This document shows, in pieces, positions 52,454 through 61,948 of a stretch of 64,000 nucleotides of DNA. The stretch is taken from positions 167,540-231,539 of the forward strand of contig NZ_FNZE01000007.1 of assembly GCF_900109175.1 (NCBI RefSeq), written 5' to 3'. The position numbers and the translations under genes were made by a program. The DNA is from Pseudomonas linyingensis. Lineage in GTDB: Bacteria; Pseudomonadota; Gammaproteobacteria; Pseudomonadales; Pseudomonadaceae. Positions within the stretch are counted from its first letter, which is position 1. Every line of letters starts with the position of its first letter. The notes below the pieces were generated by a model, which did not search any database, had not been told where the DNA came from, and worked only from the letters and a program-made list of their open reading frames with translations.

Positions 52454-53986
52454 TCAGGTCGGCGCGACGGCTTGCTCGGCGATCTCCACCCGGTTGCGGC
52501 CCAGTTGCTTGGCCCGGTAGAGGGCGAGGTCGGCCTGGTGGATCATGCTCTCCGGCGTGTGCCGGCCGGCCCGGCCAGTATGGATCAGGCCGAGGCTGGC
52601 GGTGAAGCATACCGGCTCGCCCGTATCGGTGGGGACGACCAGCTCGGCGAGGGTCTGGCGCACGCGCTGGGCCAGCAGCCGGCTCTGCTCCAGGCTCATT
52701 TCCGGCAGGATCAGCGCGAACTCCTCGCCGCCATAGCGGGCGGCAAGATCGCCCGGTCGCCGGCTGAAACGGCGGAGCACGTCGGCCAGCTGGCGCAGGC
52801 AGTCGTCGCCGAGCAGGTGGCCGTAGCGGTCGTTGAGTTTCTTGAAGTGGTCGATGTCGATGAGGATCAGCGCCAGGTCTTGACCGTGGCGGCAGGCGCG
52901 GGCGTGTTCGACGGCGAGCACGCTGTCGAAATGGCGCCGGTTGCTGAGTCCGGTCAGGCCGTCCTGCTGGGACAGCTGCATCAGTTCCTGGTTGAGGTGC
53001 TGCAGCTGGCGGGTCATGTCGCTGTACTGGCTCACGCTCCGGCAGATGGTGTCCAGTTCATGGAACAGGGTGCGCTCCGGCAGCTGGACCGGTTGTTTGC
53101 TGTTGAGTTGTTCCAGCGCCTGGGTGCAGCGCAGGATCGGCCGCAGCAGGAAGCGCTGGAAGGCGTACAGCATGCCGAGGGTGATGGCGCCGAGCAGTAG
53201 CATGGTCAGCAGGCCGTAGTGGCGGATCTGGTTCGCTTCCTTCTCGACAGCCGAGGCGATCTGCTGGGTCTTCAGCGCAGTGTCGGTATTGAGGGTGGCG
53301 GCCAGGTGTTTCTGCTGCTCGAGGGCCTGCCGGTAGGTCTGATCGACCTGGGTTTCCAGCGCCTGCAGTTGTGCGAAGCGGGTCTGCAACTCGGCGAGGG
53401 CCTTGGCAGGCTCGGTCGGGAGGCGGGCCTGCAACTGATCGGCCTCCTGGCGCAGGGCCTGCCAGTCCGTGCCGATCAGGCCGAGCCGGGTGCAGGAGGC
53501 GGCGAAGCGGCCGAGGCGCTCTGCACCGTCGCCGGAGATGGCGTCGCCGCGTTGCAGGGCGCCGGCCAGGGCCTGCACTTCGTGCAGGGTGGTGCGCTGG
53601 CTGTCGCGCAGCCGCGCCAGGGTCTGGATGTTGAGGAGGATCTGTGCGGCCTGGGTTGTCAGCGCGTTGCTCGGCTCGAAGGCGAAGCTGTCGAGCAGCA
53701 CCTGGGCTTGCAGGCGGCTGCTGCGCGCCACCTGGCTGTCATTGCTCCAGTAGAGCGTCTGGATGAAACCGTATAGCTGCTCGGTGCGTTGGGTGTTGTA
53801 GCGCCAGCGGGTCAGGTCGGGCAGATACTCGTCGCGCACCTGGTTGGTCTTGTCGACGATACCGCCGAGCAGGGGCAGGGACAGCCAGACGCTCAGGCTG
53901 AACAACAGAAGCAGGCCGCCCAGCCCCAGTCGCACGGTGGTAGCCAGGCGGGGACGAAAGTGCGCGTGCGGGCGCGGCTGAGTCAT
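52454..53986 (-). CDS. Membrane diguanylate cyclase with periplasmic sensor domain (GGDEF)
   Basis: This 510-residue protein makes c-di-GMP. One helix at about 18-43 and another at about 262-283 bracket a ~215-residue, mostly helical periplasmic domain. Then come a HAMP-like linker and coiled coil, and a GGDEF domain from about 352. The active-site motif is GGEEF at 419-423 with an intact inhibitory I-site RPGD nine residues before it, so it is predicted active and product-inhibited. It begins 12 bp after a periplasmic binding-protein gene, a likely sensory partner. There is no EAL domain. Confidence 0.88.
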   Translation of the reverse strand: MTQPRPHAHFRPRLATTVRLGLGGLLLLFSLSVWLSLPLLGGIVDKTNQVRDEYLPDLTRWRYNTQRTEQLYGFIQTLYWSNDSQVARSSRLQAQVLLDSFAFEPSNALTTQAAQILLNIQTLARLRDSQRTTLHEVQALAGALQRGDAISGDGAERLGRFAASCTRLGLIGTDWQALRQEADQLQARLPTEPAKALAELQTRFAQLQALETQVDQTYRQALEQQKHLAATLNTDTALKTQQIASAVEKEANQIRHYGLLTMLLLGAITLGMLYAFQRFLLRPILRCTQALEQLNSKQPVQLPERTLFHELDTICRSVSQYSDMTRQLQHLNQELMQLSQQDGLTGLSNRRHFDSVLAVEHARACRHGQDLALILIDIDHFKKLNDRYGHLLGDDCLRQLADVLRRFSRRPGDLAARYGGEEFALILPEMSLEQSRLLAQRVRQTLAELVVPTDTGEPVCFTASLGLIHTGRAGRHTPESMIHQADLALYRAKQLGRNRVEIAEQAVAPT

Positions 53987-53998
53987 GCGCGATGGCTC

Positions 53999-54754
53999 TC
54001 AGTAGATGCTGAAGGGGAAGTAGTGGCGGTTGATGCGGTCGTAGACGCCATTGAGGCGGATTGCCTCCAGCGCGCGATTGACCCGATCCAGCAGGTGGTC
54101 GTTCTTGCGCACGGCTATGTGCGCCTTGCTGCTCAGGGTGTCGCCAAGCAGGGGCGGGCCGATGAAGTCGTAGCCGGTCGCCTTCGGCTGCTGCAGGAAA
54201 TCGAGCAGGTTGATGGTGTCGGACAGCACCAGGTCGGCCTTGCCGGCCAGCAGCATGTCGAAGGCTTCTTCCTGGTGGGCGACCAGCAACAAGGGACTCT
54301 GCGGATAGCGCTCCCTGGCGAAGTCGGCCTGGATGGTACCGCTGATGATCGCCAGGCGCAGGCCGGCCAGCGCCCCGGGAGAGGTATCGGCGGCGATGCC
54401 GGCCTTGCCGGCGAATACCGAGTGGGACTGGTAATAGTAGTCGCTGAAGGCGACCCGCTGCTCGCGCTCCGCGGTACGCGCCATGCTGGCGACGATCATG
54501 TCCACCTGGCCTGACTCTAGGCTGGGGATCAGCTTGTCCCAGACGATCGCCTGGACTTCGCAGTCGACCCGCATCTGCTGGCACAGGGCCTGAGCGATCT
54601 CGACGTCGAAACCGGCCAGGCTGCCGTTGTCGCCCTGGTAGCTGAACGGGGCGTAGTTGCCCTCGGTGGCGATACGCAGGATTTCGGCATGGGCGCCCTG
54701 AACCAGTAGCAGGCCGAGCATCAGCAGGGATAGAGCGGTCGGTCCGGGGCGCAT
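53999..54754 (-). CDS. Periplasmic solute-binding protein (polar amino-acid type, SBP_bac_3)
   Basis: This 251-residue protein has a signal peptide ending about AHA-EIL at residue 23. The mature part is a type II periplasmic binding fold: ATEGNYAPFSYQ, GFDVEIAQALCQQM and VDMIVASMARTAEREQRVAFSDYYY. It has no permease or ATPase genes beside it. Instead it is followed directly by the diguanylate cyclase. The start at 54754 (MRPGPTALSLL) is the first giving a normal signal peptide. Confidence 0.85.
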   Translation of the reverse strand: MRPGPTALSLLMLGLLLVQGAHAEILRIATEGNYAPFSYQGDNGSLAGFDVEIAQALCQQMRVDCEVQAIVWDKLIPSLESGQVDMIVASMARTAEREQRVAFSDYYYQSHSVFAGKAGIAADTSPGALAGLRLAIISGTIQADFARERYPQSPLLLVAHQEEAFDMLLAGKADLVLSDTINLLDFLQQPKATGYDFIGPPLLGDTLSSKAHIAVRKNDHLLDRVNRALEAIRLNGVYDRINRHYFPFSIY

Positions 54755-54916
54755 CGTCGGGATCCTTGTGCGGTTATAGCATTCACATTGATGGCATTGT
54801 AATGCCAGCGCCAGCTGTATGGCGCGCCGCCGGCTGACCTGGATCAAGGCTGTGTTGTGCAGCCCCCGTGGCGACACGCACGAGCCGTGCTGGGGATTCC
54901 GTGGCTGCCTTGGTGT

Positions 54917-56884
54917 TCAGCCGTGCAGCTCCTCCCGTTCGGTTACCTCGAAGCGCGTCGGCTCCGAACCATCGGCGTTCAGCTGGTGGATCTCGCTGGG
55001 CCGGCCGTGCTCGTCGAGGCGCACCTGGCCGAGGCCGGCTCCGTTCCACAGGCGCTCGCCACGCTGGCTGCGGCTGGGAATGCGCGGGGTGATCTGCATC
55101 CTGCGCCGCTTGGTGAACCAGTTGAGCGGCGAGTGTGGCGCGTACAGCCAGCGGTTGAGGCGGTCGAACCAGTCGAGCAGGCGCGCGGGGAATTCGTTCT
55201 TGATGCCGCTGCTGGTGATCTGCCAGATGCGCGGGCCGCTGTCGCGGTGGCGGATGTGCACCTCGTAGGCGAAGGAGTAGTGCACGTCGCCGGAGAGGAT
55301 CACGTAGTTCGCCGGAGTGCGCGAGTGGCGGAAGATGTTGAGCATGACGTGGGCCGCACCGCGGTGGGCCATCCAGTTTTCCGCGTCGACCAGCAGCGGC
55401 TGGCCGGCCCAGGTGAACAGGCGCTGGATGATCTCGATCAGTTTGACGCCGAACACCGGCGCCGGCGAGACGATGACCACTGCCGGTTCGTCGAGCAAGG
55501 CGTGCTGCAGCTCGCAGAGGGCTTCCCAGTCCATCAGGCCAGAGGGACGGCTGAGGGTGCTTTCGCTGCGCCAGCGGCGGGTGCGGGTGTCGAGTACCAA
55601 TAAAAGTGGCTGGCCGGGCAGGCTGTAGTGCCAGTGGTTGAAGGTGAGCAGGCGGTCGATGATCGCGTCCTGCGCCTCGGCGCTCAGGCGCTGCTGGTAG
55701 TCCGGCGCGGCGAGCAGCTCGCGGATCGCCGGCAGTTCGTTGGCGAAGGCATCGGGGCAGTTGCCCCAGCCCTGGCACAGCAGGTAGCCGAGCAGGGCGT
55801 TGCCGACGATGCGCCGCGAGAACGGATGGCCGTAGGCGACCTGTTCCCAGCGTGCGGAGAGGTTCCAGTCGTCGGTGATGTCGTGGTCGTCGAAGATCAT
55901 CAGGCACGGCAGCTGGGCCATGGCCCGCGCTGCCTGCGGCAGGTCGGCGGCGAAGGCGCTGATCAGGGCTTCCTCGCCGCGGTAGCGGGCGACGAGGTGC
56001 TCGGGCAGCTCCGGCAGGCGCGGGGCGATCAGCCGCCAGGGCTCGGGCGACCAGACCAGCAGGTACATGGCCATGACTTCGGCGAAGGTGACCAGGTGGT
56101 TGTGGGCGTTGGCGCTGGTGAACACCGGCTTTTCCACGCCGCCGAAGAAGCGTTCGCGCAGTTCCTCGTTGGCGGTGTAGGCGGGCAGCAGGTCCTCGCG
56201 CCGGTAGTAGCCGGCCGGGTGGGCGTAGAGCGCCTCACTGGTGCTGATTGTGGCGCCGTCGAGGTGTTCGCCATACAGGCCGAGGCGTTCGATCAGGCGG
56301 TGGATGGCCACCAGCATCGGCCCGGCCACGTCGTCGGCGTAGATCTGGTCGCCACTCAGCATCAGCAGCGCCGGGCGTTCCGTGGGCTGCGCGCGGGTGG
56401 CGTCGATCAGGGCGTCGGCCTGCAGCAGGCCGTCCTTGCCCGGGTGGTGCGGCTTGCGGCAGGAGCCGTGCAGCAGGTGGTCGAGCCGACCGCGGCGCAC
56501 GAAGCTCGGCTGCGTCTGGCCGGGATACAGCAGATGCGGCGCCCAGTCGGCGATGGCCAGACGGCGACCGTCGTCCTCTATCAACAGGTCGTAATAAATG
56601 AAGGTGTCGGCCGGCAGCGGTTCGTCGAGGTGCAGGTCGATCAGGTGCAGCCAGGCGTGGCGGCCGACGGACAGGCGCTGGCAGCGAGCGTCGTCGAGCG
56701 GCAGGTCGAACTCGACCACGCCGCGCTGCGGGTCGTCCCAGGCCAGCTGCAGGCGGGCGTCGAGCGCGCGCCTGCCGACCAGCCACAGTACCAGGCGCCG
56801 CGCTTCGAGGCGGCGCAGCAGCGGGCCGGCAAGGACGAGGGGCAGGTCGGTCGGGTGAGTGTCAGACAAAGGTAGGGCGTTCAT
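54917..56884 (-). CDS. PhoD-family metallophosphatase (alkaline phosphatase D-like)
   Basis: This 655-residue calcineurin/PhoD-like phosphoesterase has metal-binding motifs LMLSGDQIYADDVAG, IFDDHDITDDWN and VILSGDVHYSF. An N-terminal beta-rich region (about 1-130) precedes the catalytic core. Unlike secreted PhoD, no Sec or twin-arginine signal is visible, so it is probably cytoplasmic. The substrate is unknown. It is followed by the solute-binding gene after a 162-bp gap. Confidence 0.8.
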   Translation of the reverse strand: MNALPLSDTHPTDLPLVLAGPLLRRLEARRLVLWLVGRRALDARLQLAWDDPQRGVVEFDLPLDDARCQRLSVGRHAWLHLIDLHLDEPLPADTFIYYDLLIEDDGRRLAIADWAPHLLYPGQTQPSFVRRGRLDHLLHGSCRKPHHPGKDGLLQADALIDATRAQPTERPALLMLSGDQIYADDVAGPMLVAIHRLIERLGLYGEHLDGATISTSEALYAHPAGYYRREDLLPAYTANEELRERFFGGVEKPVFTSANAHNHLVTFAEVMAMYLLVWSPEPWRLIAPRLPELPEHLVARYRGEEALISAFAADLPQAARAMAQLPCLMIFDDHDITDDWNLSARWEQVAYGHPFSRRIVGNALLGYLLCQGWGNCPDAFANELPAIRELLAAPDYQQRLSAEAQDAIIDRLLTFNHWHYSLPGQPLLLVLDTRTRRWRSESTLSRPSGLMDWEALCELQHALLDEPAVVIVSPAPVFGVKLIEIIQRLFTWAGQPLLVDAENWMAHRGAAHVMLNIFRHSRTPANYVILSGDVHYSFAYEVHIRHRDSGPRIWQITSSGIKNEFPARLLDWFDRLNRWLYAPHSPLNWFTKRRRMQITPRIPSRSQRGERLWNGAGLGQVRLDEHGRPSEIHQLNADGSEPTRFEVTEREELHG

Positions 56885-56938
56885 GTTTCACGAATACGAC
56901 GAGAGGCCTTGCCTTGGTCAGTGTGGCGGGCGTTCGGT

Positions 56939-57313
56939 TCATTCGCCGTTGCGCTCTGGTGCCAGGGCGATCCAGGCCAGCAATGGGTAGGCCAGGTAGT
57001 GGGCGGCGAACAGCAACTGGCCGGGCAGGCCAGGTTCTTCCTTGAGATACATCAGCGCCAGCAGGCCGGCGTACAGCAGGCCGAGACCGAGGGCATAGAG
57101 AGCGACCAGCACGCGGCGCTCGACGGGATAGGGGCGGCGACCGGTGCGCCAGCGAAACACTAGGGCCAAACCGGCCGCAACCAGGGCAGCGGCCAGCAGG
57201 GTGGCGAACGGGCCGCCGACCTTGAAGACGGTGCGCACCAGCAGGTTGACCAGGAAACAGGCGAGGATGGTGCCGAGTGCGTAGTGGCTGAGCTTGGGCG
57301 ATCGGGTGGACAT
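56939..57313 (-). CDS. Hypothetical inner-membrane protein, four-helix
   Basis: This 124-residue hydrophobic protein begins MSTRSPKLSHYALGTILACF and has about four predicted helices. It resembles small DUF-type iron-uptake or exporter-associated membrane proteins of pseudomonads, but I do not recognise it. It is upstream of the PhoD-like gene on the same strand with a 54-bp gap, so it may share a transcript. Confidence 0.65.
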   Translation of the reverse strand: MSTRSPKLSHYALGTILACFLVNLLVRTVFKVGGPFATLLAAALVAAGLALVFRWRTGRRPYPVERRVLVALYALGLGLLYAGLLALMYLKEEPGLPGQLLFAAHYLAYPLLAWIALAPERNGE

Positions 57314-57413
57314 GGAGGCTCCATTTTGCGCTAAGGCGCGTCCTTGACGCTCCGGTCGGGGAGCGGCCACGAGTATCGTGGCACATATGCGAGTTCGTAA
57401 TCTAAAAGTTCCG

Positions 57414-57461
57414 CTGTAATAAAACTTTTACATACAAGCAACTTGGCTGACACAGTCAGCC
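57414..57461 (+). promoter_or_regulatory. Pho-box-like element and palindrome upstream of the porin
   Basis: CTGTAAT (57414-57420), AAAA, then CTTTTAC (57425-57431) have the spacing of a PhoB box (CTGTCAT-N4-CTGTCAT). The first half matches 6/7 and the second 4/7. Downstream, GGCTGAC (57445-57451) and GTCAGCC (57455-57461) form a perfect palindrome with a 3-base centre. PhoB control is inferred. Confidence 0.5.
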
Positions 57462-57537
57462 GCGAATATTCCCCCCAGAACGAAACGGGCTAGGCCCGAG
57501 TGTTTACAAACGTCAAACCGTATAAGGGGAATCCTTG

Positions 57538-58836
57538 ATGATCCGCAAGCACTTCGCCGGCATTGCCGCCAGCGCCCTGGCCCTGGCCATTTCCGCTCAA
57601 GCCGTTGCCGGTACTGTCACCACTGACGGTGCTGACATTGTTGTCAAGACCAAGGGTGGTCTGGAAGTTGCTACCGCTGACAAGGAGTTCGCCTTCAAGG
57701 TTGGCGGCCGTCTGCAGGCTGACTACAGCACCTTCGATGGCTTCTACACCGTGAACGGTGAAAGTGCCGACGCGGCCTACTTCCGTCGCGCCTTCCTGGA
57801 AATCTCCGGTGTTGCCTACAAGGATTGGGCCTACCAGATCAACTACGATTTCTCCCACAACGCCGGCAGCCAGGAAGACGGCTATTTCGACGAGGCTTCC
57901 ATCGCCTACACCGGCTTCAAGCCGGTGACCATCAAGGTGGGGCGCTTCGACCCAGCCTTCGGTCTGGAAAAGGCCACCAGCTCCAAGTGGGTGACCGCCC
58001 AGGAGCGTAACGCCGCCTATGATCTGGTCGACTGGGCCAACGGTCACCAGAACGGTCTGGGTATCGAGGTTTCCGCTACCCCCACCGAATCGCTGTTCGG
58101 CTCTGTCGGCATGAGCGCCAAGGACCAGAACGACGTCGATGGCGAAAGCACCAAGCAAGTCAACCTGCGTGGCGTGTTCGCCCCGCTGCACGAAACCGGC
58201 AATGTCCTGCACCTCGGTGTGAACTTCGCCCAGCGCGACCTGTCCGACACCGTCTTCGACAGCCGTATTCGCAGCCGTCTGGGCATGCGCGGTGTCAGCA
58301 CTGGTGGTGGTAACGATGCCGGCACCAACGGTAACCGTCTGCTGCTCGGCGGTGCCAACAACCGTCCGGCTGGTTCCTATGACGATGACAGCGCCTGGGG
58401 CCTGGAAGCGGCTTGGGCCATGGGTCCGTTCTCCGTGCAGGGCGAGTACATCCAGCGCGAACTGCAGGCCGACGATGCTGCGTTCGAGGACGTCGATGCG
58501 ACCGGCTACTACGCTCAGGTCGCTTACACCCTCACTGGCGAAGCGCGCGAGTACAAGCTCGGCAAGTTCGACAAGATCAAGCCCGAGAACAAGCAGATCG
58601 GTGCCTGGGAAGTGTTCTACCGTTACGACAACATCAGCGTCGAAGACGACAACGGTGCCTTTGCTGCCATCGATGACATCGAAGGCAAGGTGCACAACGT
58701 AGGTGTGAACTGGTATGCCAACGAAGCGGTCAAGCTGAGCGGTGTCTACGTCACATCCGCGGTCGACAATGCTGAAAACGACGCTGGCGACGATGATGGC
58801 GACGGCTTCGTGGTCCGCGCCCAGTACGTGTTCTAA
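57538..58836 (+). CDS. oprP: OprP/OprO-family outer-membrane porin
   Basis: This 432-residue beta-barrel porin has a signal peptide ending about AVA-GT. It shows the OprO/P features [32 protein letters not shown], and the C-terminal aromatic ending RAQYVF needed for BAM recognition. OprP takes phosphate and OprO polyphosphate under phosphate starvation; which this is cannot be said. The ATG at 57538 has AAGGGGA 7 bp upstream. A Pho-box-like sequence lies ahead of it. Confidence 0.85.
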   Translation: MIRKHFAGIAASALALAISAQAVAGTVTTDGADIVVKTKGGLEVATADKEFAFKVGGRLQADYSTFDGFYTVNGESADAAYFRRAFLEISGVAYKDWAYQINYDFSHNAGSQEDGYFDEASIAYTGFKPVTIKVGRFDPAFGLEKATSSKWVTAQERNAAYDLVDWANGHQNGLGIEVSATPTESLFGSVGMSAKDQNDVDGESTKQVNLRGVFAPLHETGNVLHLGVNFAQRDLSDTVFDSRIRSRLGMRGVSTGGGNDAGTNGNRLLLGGANNRPAGSYDDDSAWGLEAAWAMGPFSVQGEYIQRELQADDAAFEDVDATGYYAQVAYTLTGEAREYKLGKFDKIKPENKQIGAWEVFYRYDNISVEDDNGAFAAIDDIEGKVHNVGVNWYANEAVKLSGVYVTSAVDNAENDAGDDDGDGFVVRAQYVF

Positions 58837-58868
58837 GCATTACGCTTCATTCGTAAAGCCCCCTTTGA

Positions 58869-58895
58869 AGCCCTGCCTCCGGCAGGGCTTTTTTT
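58869..58895 (+). terminator. Rho-independent terminator of the porin gene
   Basis: AGCCCTGCC (58869-58877) and GGCAGGGCT (58881-58889) enclose a TCC loop and are followed by a T-run to 58895. Confidence 0.93.
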
Positions 58896-58923
58896 CGTCT
58901 GCACGGCAGGCCAGACTGTGCCA

Positions 58924-60051
58924 ATGACGATCCAGACTCTGCACTCCCTTATTCAGATCTCCGCCTCCGAGTGGGGTGGACTGCTGCCCGATGCTCAGCC
59001 CTTCCTACGCCATGCCTTCCTGTCCACGCTGGAAGACAGTGGCAGCGTCGCAGGGCGTAACGGCTGGCTGCCAGCCCATCGCCTGCTGCGCGATGACGAT
59101 GGACGGTTGCTGGCGGCTATGCCGGCTTACGTAAAGACTCATTCGCGCGGCGAGTACGTGTTCGACTGGGCTTGGGCCGACGCCTGTCAGCGGGCGGGCA
59201 TCGCCTATTACCCGAAGTTGCTGGCAGCCGTGCCGTTTTCCCCGGTGGCGGGTGCCCGTCTGCTGGCGCGGGACGCGGCGGATGCCGCTCGGTTGCTCGA
59301 TGGGCTGGCCGCGGAGGTGGCCGGCGAGGGGCTGACTGGGCTGCATGTGAATTTCACCGATGCCTTCGCCGATGGGGTGATCGCCGGGCGGGAAGGCTGG
59401 CTGGAGCGCCTGGGTTGCCAGTTTCACTGGTTGAATCGTGGCTACCGGGATTTCCAGGATTTTCTCGACGCACTGGCTTCGCGCAAGCGCAAGCAGATGC
59501 GCAAGGAGCGCGAGCAGGTGGCGGGACAGGGCATCGAGTTCGACTGGCGCGAAGGAGGGCAGTTGAGCGAGGTGGAGTGGGACTTCGTCTACGCCTGCTA
59601 TGCCAACACCTATGCTGTGCGCGAGCAACGCCCCTATCTGACCCGCGCCTTCTTCAGTCTGCTGGCCGAGCGCATGCCCGAGGCGATCCGCGTGGTGCTG
59701 GCGCGTCAGGGCATCCGGCCGGTGGCCATGGCGTTCTTCCTGCGGGATGGCGAGAGTCTGTACGGGCGCTACTGGGGCTGCCTGGCCGATTTCGACCGCC
59801 TGCACTTCGAGACCTGCTTTTATCAGGGCCTCGATCTGGCGATCAGCCTGGGCCTGCAGCGTTTCGACGCCGGTGCGCAGGGCGAGCACAAGCTGATCCG
59901 CGGCTTCGAGCCGGTGCTGACGCGCTCCTGGCACTATCTGCTGCATCCGGGGCTGCGCGCGGCGGTGGCGGACTTTCTCGCCCAAGAGCGTGCCGGGGTG
60001 CTGGCTTATGCCGAGGAGGCGCGCCAGGCGTTGCCGTATCGGCAGGGCTAG
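58924..60051 (+). CDS. COG3146-type GNAT/peptidogalycan acyltransferase-like protein
   Basis: This 375-residue protein of the DUF482/COG3146 family has a GNAT-like fold. Typical segments are AYVKTHSRGEYVFDWAWADA, HVNFTDAF, SRKRKQMRKERE, ARQGIRPVAMAFFLRDGESLYGRYWG and the end GFEPVLTRSWHYL. Its acceptor is unknown. GTG 58918 is two codons upstream of the chosen ATG 58924; neither has a strong ribosome-binding site. Confidence 0.75.
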   Translation: MTIQTLHSLIQISASEWGGLLPDAQPFLRHAFLSTLEDSGSVAGRNGWLPAHRLLRDDDGRLLAAMPAYVKTHSRGEYVFDWAWADACQRAGIAYYPKLLAAVPFSPVAGARLLARDAADAARLLDGLAAEVAGEGLTGLHVNFTDAFADGVIAGREGWLERLGCQFHWLNRGYRDFQDFLDALASRKRKQMRKEREQVAGQGIEFDWREGGQLSEVEWDFVYACYANTYAVREQRPYLTRAFFSLLAERMPEAIRVVLARQGIRPVAMAFFLRDGESLYGRYWGCLADFDRLHFETCFYQGLDLAISLGLQRFDAGAQGEHKLIRGFEPVLTRSWHYLLHPGLRAAVADFLAQERAGVLAYAEEARQALPYRQG

Positions 60052-60085
60052 GCGGGCTGATTCGGCTCGGGGAGAGTGCGAGAAA

Positions 60086-60112
60086 AAGGCGAAGCCGTGG
60101 CTTCGCCTTTTT
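60086..60112. terminator. Bidirectional Rho-independent terminator
   Basis: AAGGCGAAGCC (60086-60096) pairs with GGCTTCGCCTT (60099-60109). A residues precede and T residues follow the stem (60083-60087, 60108-60112). It serves the plus-strand acyltransferase gene and the converging ppiA. Confidence 0.9.
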
Positions 60113-60136
60113 GTCGTCGATGATCCGGCCGGGGGG

Positions 60137-60691
60137 TTACAGGCGCTTGGCCGACTCGATCAGTACCGGCTCAACCGGCACGTTCTGGTGCATGCCGCGG
60201 TTACCGGTGCGCACACGGGCGATCTGGTCGACCACTTCCATGCCGCGCACCACCTTACCGAATACCGCGTAGCCGAAGTCGCGGCGGCCGTGATCGAGGA
60301 AGGCGTTGTCGGCCAGGTTGATGAAGAACTGGCTGGTGGCGCTGTTGATATCGCTGGTGCGGGCCATGGCTAGGGTGCCGCGCACGTTGTGCAGGCCGTT
60401 GTCGGCTTCGTTCTTGATCGGTGCCTGGGGATCTTTCTGCTCCATGTCGGCGCTGAAGCCGCCGGTCTGGATCATGAAGCCGGGAATCACCCGGTGAAAC
60501 TGCACGCCGTTGTAGAAGCCGCTGTCGACGTAGCTGAGGAAGTTCTTCACGCTGATGGGCGCTTTCTCCTCATTCAGTTCGATCTCGACTTCGCCGAGAC
60601 TGGTGGTGAGCACCACGTGCGGGGCTTCGGCGGCCAGCAGTATGGAAGAGAAGAGCAGGGCGCTGGCGGCGATGGCGAGTTTTTTCAGCAT
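60137..60691 (-). CDS. ppiA: Peptidyl-prolyl cis-trans isomerase (cyclophilin), periplasmic
   Basis: This 184-residue cyclophilin catalyses prolyl isomerisation in the periplasm. A signal peptide ends about LAA-EAP. The active-site [32 protein letters not shown] and [16 protein letters not shown] segments are typical. It is flanked by the bidirectional terminator. Confidence 0.93.
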   Translation of the reverse strand: MLKKLAIAASALLFSSILLAAEAPHVVLTTSLGEVEIELNEEKAPISVKNFLSYVDSGFYNGVQFHRVIPGFMIQTGGFSADMEQKDPQAPIKNEADNGLHNVRGTLAMARTSDINSATSQFFINLADNAFLDHGRRDFGYAVFGKVVRGMEVVDQIARVRTGNRGMHQNVPVEPVLIESAKRL

Positions 60692-60774
60692 GCGTGGACT
60701 TCCTGTGGTGGTTGGATGAGCGAGGCGATTCTGCGTGTCGCGGTGGCGGTTGGACCGGCTGGCGCTGCCGCGGT

Positions 60775-61683
60775 TCAGGTCGGCACGGGCGCCGCCGGAT
60801 TCTGCGCATGCTGAAGCAGCAGGTCGCTGAGGATGCGGGTGGCGGGGCCCATCTGGCGGTCCTTGTTCGGGTAGAGGAAGAAGCGGATTTCCCGGCGTGC
60901 GCCGTTGCCGAGCGGCAATGGCTTGAGCGTGCCTTCGCTCAATTCACGGTTGATCATGTGCTGGGGTAGCCAGGCGAAGCCGAGGCCGCTGCTGACGAAG
61001 GTGGCGGCGGTCGCCAGGCTGCCGACGGTCCAGCGCTGCTCCGCGCCGAGCCAGCCTACGTCGCGCTGCTGGCGGCGACCGGAGTCGCGGGTGACGATCT
61101 GCAACTGGGTTTCCAGGTCCTGATAGGACAGCTCGCGCTGCAGGCGATGCAGTGGGTGGTCAGGGTGAGCGACGGCGACGAATGCGACGTTGGCCAGGTC
61201 GGTGCCCAGTTGGTTGGGAAGGATCAGGCCGCTGATGGCCAGATCGGCCTTGCCTTCGAGCAGCGCTTCCTCGACGCCGGACAGGACCTCTTCGCGCAGC
61301 AGCACGCGACAGCCGCGGCTCTGCGGCATGAAGGCGGAGAGGGCGCTGACCACTTGCTGGGTCGGATAGGCCGCGTCCAGCACCAGGTGCACCTCGGCCT
61401 CCCAGCCCTGCTCCATGTGGTGGGCCAGTTCTTCCAGCTGACTGGCCTGCTTGACCAGTTGCCGCGAACGGCGCAGGAGCAGGGCACCGGCCTCGGTAAG
61501 CACGGCCTTGCGTCCGTCGATGCGCAGCAGGGGCACGCCGAGCTGTTCCTGCATGCGCGCGACGGTGTAGCTGATCGACGATTGCGAGCGATGCAGGGCT
61601 TCGGCGGCCTGAGCAAAGCCACCGTGATCAACCACTGCCTGCAGGGTGCGCCACTGTTCGAGGGTCACGCGGGGCGCTTTCAT
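60775..61683 (-). CDS. LysR-family transcriptional regulator, FinR-like
   Basis: This 302-residue LTTR ([22 protein letters not shown]) has the helix-turn-helix [29 protein letters not shown] and an effector domain with [10 protein letters not shown] and [20 protein letters not shown]. From memory the N-terminal wording is close to FinR, which controls the ferredoxin-NADP reductase gene fpr. No fpr gene follows divergently here, so its target is open. Confidence 0.85.
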   Translation of the reverse strand: MKAPRVTLEQWRTLQAVVDHGGFAQAAEALHRSQSSISYTVARMQEQLGVPLLRIDGRKAVLTEAGALLLRRSRQLVKQASQLEELAHHMEQGWEAEVHLVLDAAYPTQQVVSALSAFMPQSRGCRVLLREEVLSGVEEALLEGKADLAISGLILPNQLGTDLANVAFVAVAHPDHPLHRLQRELSYQDLETQLQIVTRDSGRRQQRDVGWLGAEQRWTVGSLATAATFVSSGLGFAWLPQHMINRELSEGTLKPLPLGNGARREIRFFLYPNKDRQMGPATRILSDLLLQHAQNPAAPVPT

Positions 61684-61845
61684 CGGTCTGTGCTCCTGGC
61701 GGTCGACGCTTGCGCTGGGCTTTTGCGCAAGTTACATCAACCTGCTTGATTGTTTGTAGCGGTTTATTCGGCTTTTTTATCGACCAACTGCGTAATAACC
61801 TGCCTTCCATCGCTCAAGTGCACGGTCCGGTTGAGGCAAGCGCAG

Positions 61846-61905
61846 ATGTCCAATGTCCTGGTGGTTGAAAGCAAAGCGCGCAACCAGCTGGCTGAGATCG
61901 CCTGA
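61846..61905 (+). CDS. Possible 19-residue small ORF
   Basis: ATG at 61846 with GAGG at 61833-61836 (9 bp spacing) reads MSNVLVVESKARNQLAEIA and stops at 61905. It could be a true short peptide, a leader peptide of a small transcript, or the remnant of a decayed gene, since its first residues are loosely reminiscent of azoreductase N-termini. Only the start and downstream terminators support it. Confidence 0.3.
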   Translation: MSNVLVVESKARNQLAEIA

Positions 61906-61918
61906 AACCCATAGCTCC

Positions 61919-61946
61919 ACTGCGTGTCACGGGGCACGCAGTTTTT
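61919..61946 (+). terminator. Terminator-like hairpin
   Basis: ACTGCGTG (61919-61926) and CACGCAGT (61935-61942) form an 8-bp stem followed by T residues (61942-61946). Confidence 0.7.
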
Positions 61947-61948
61947 CA

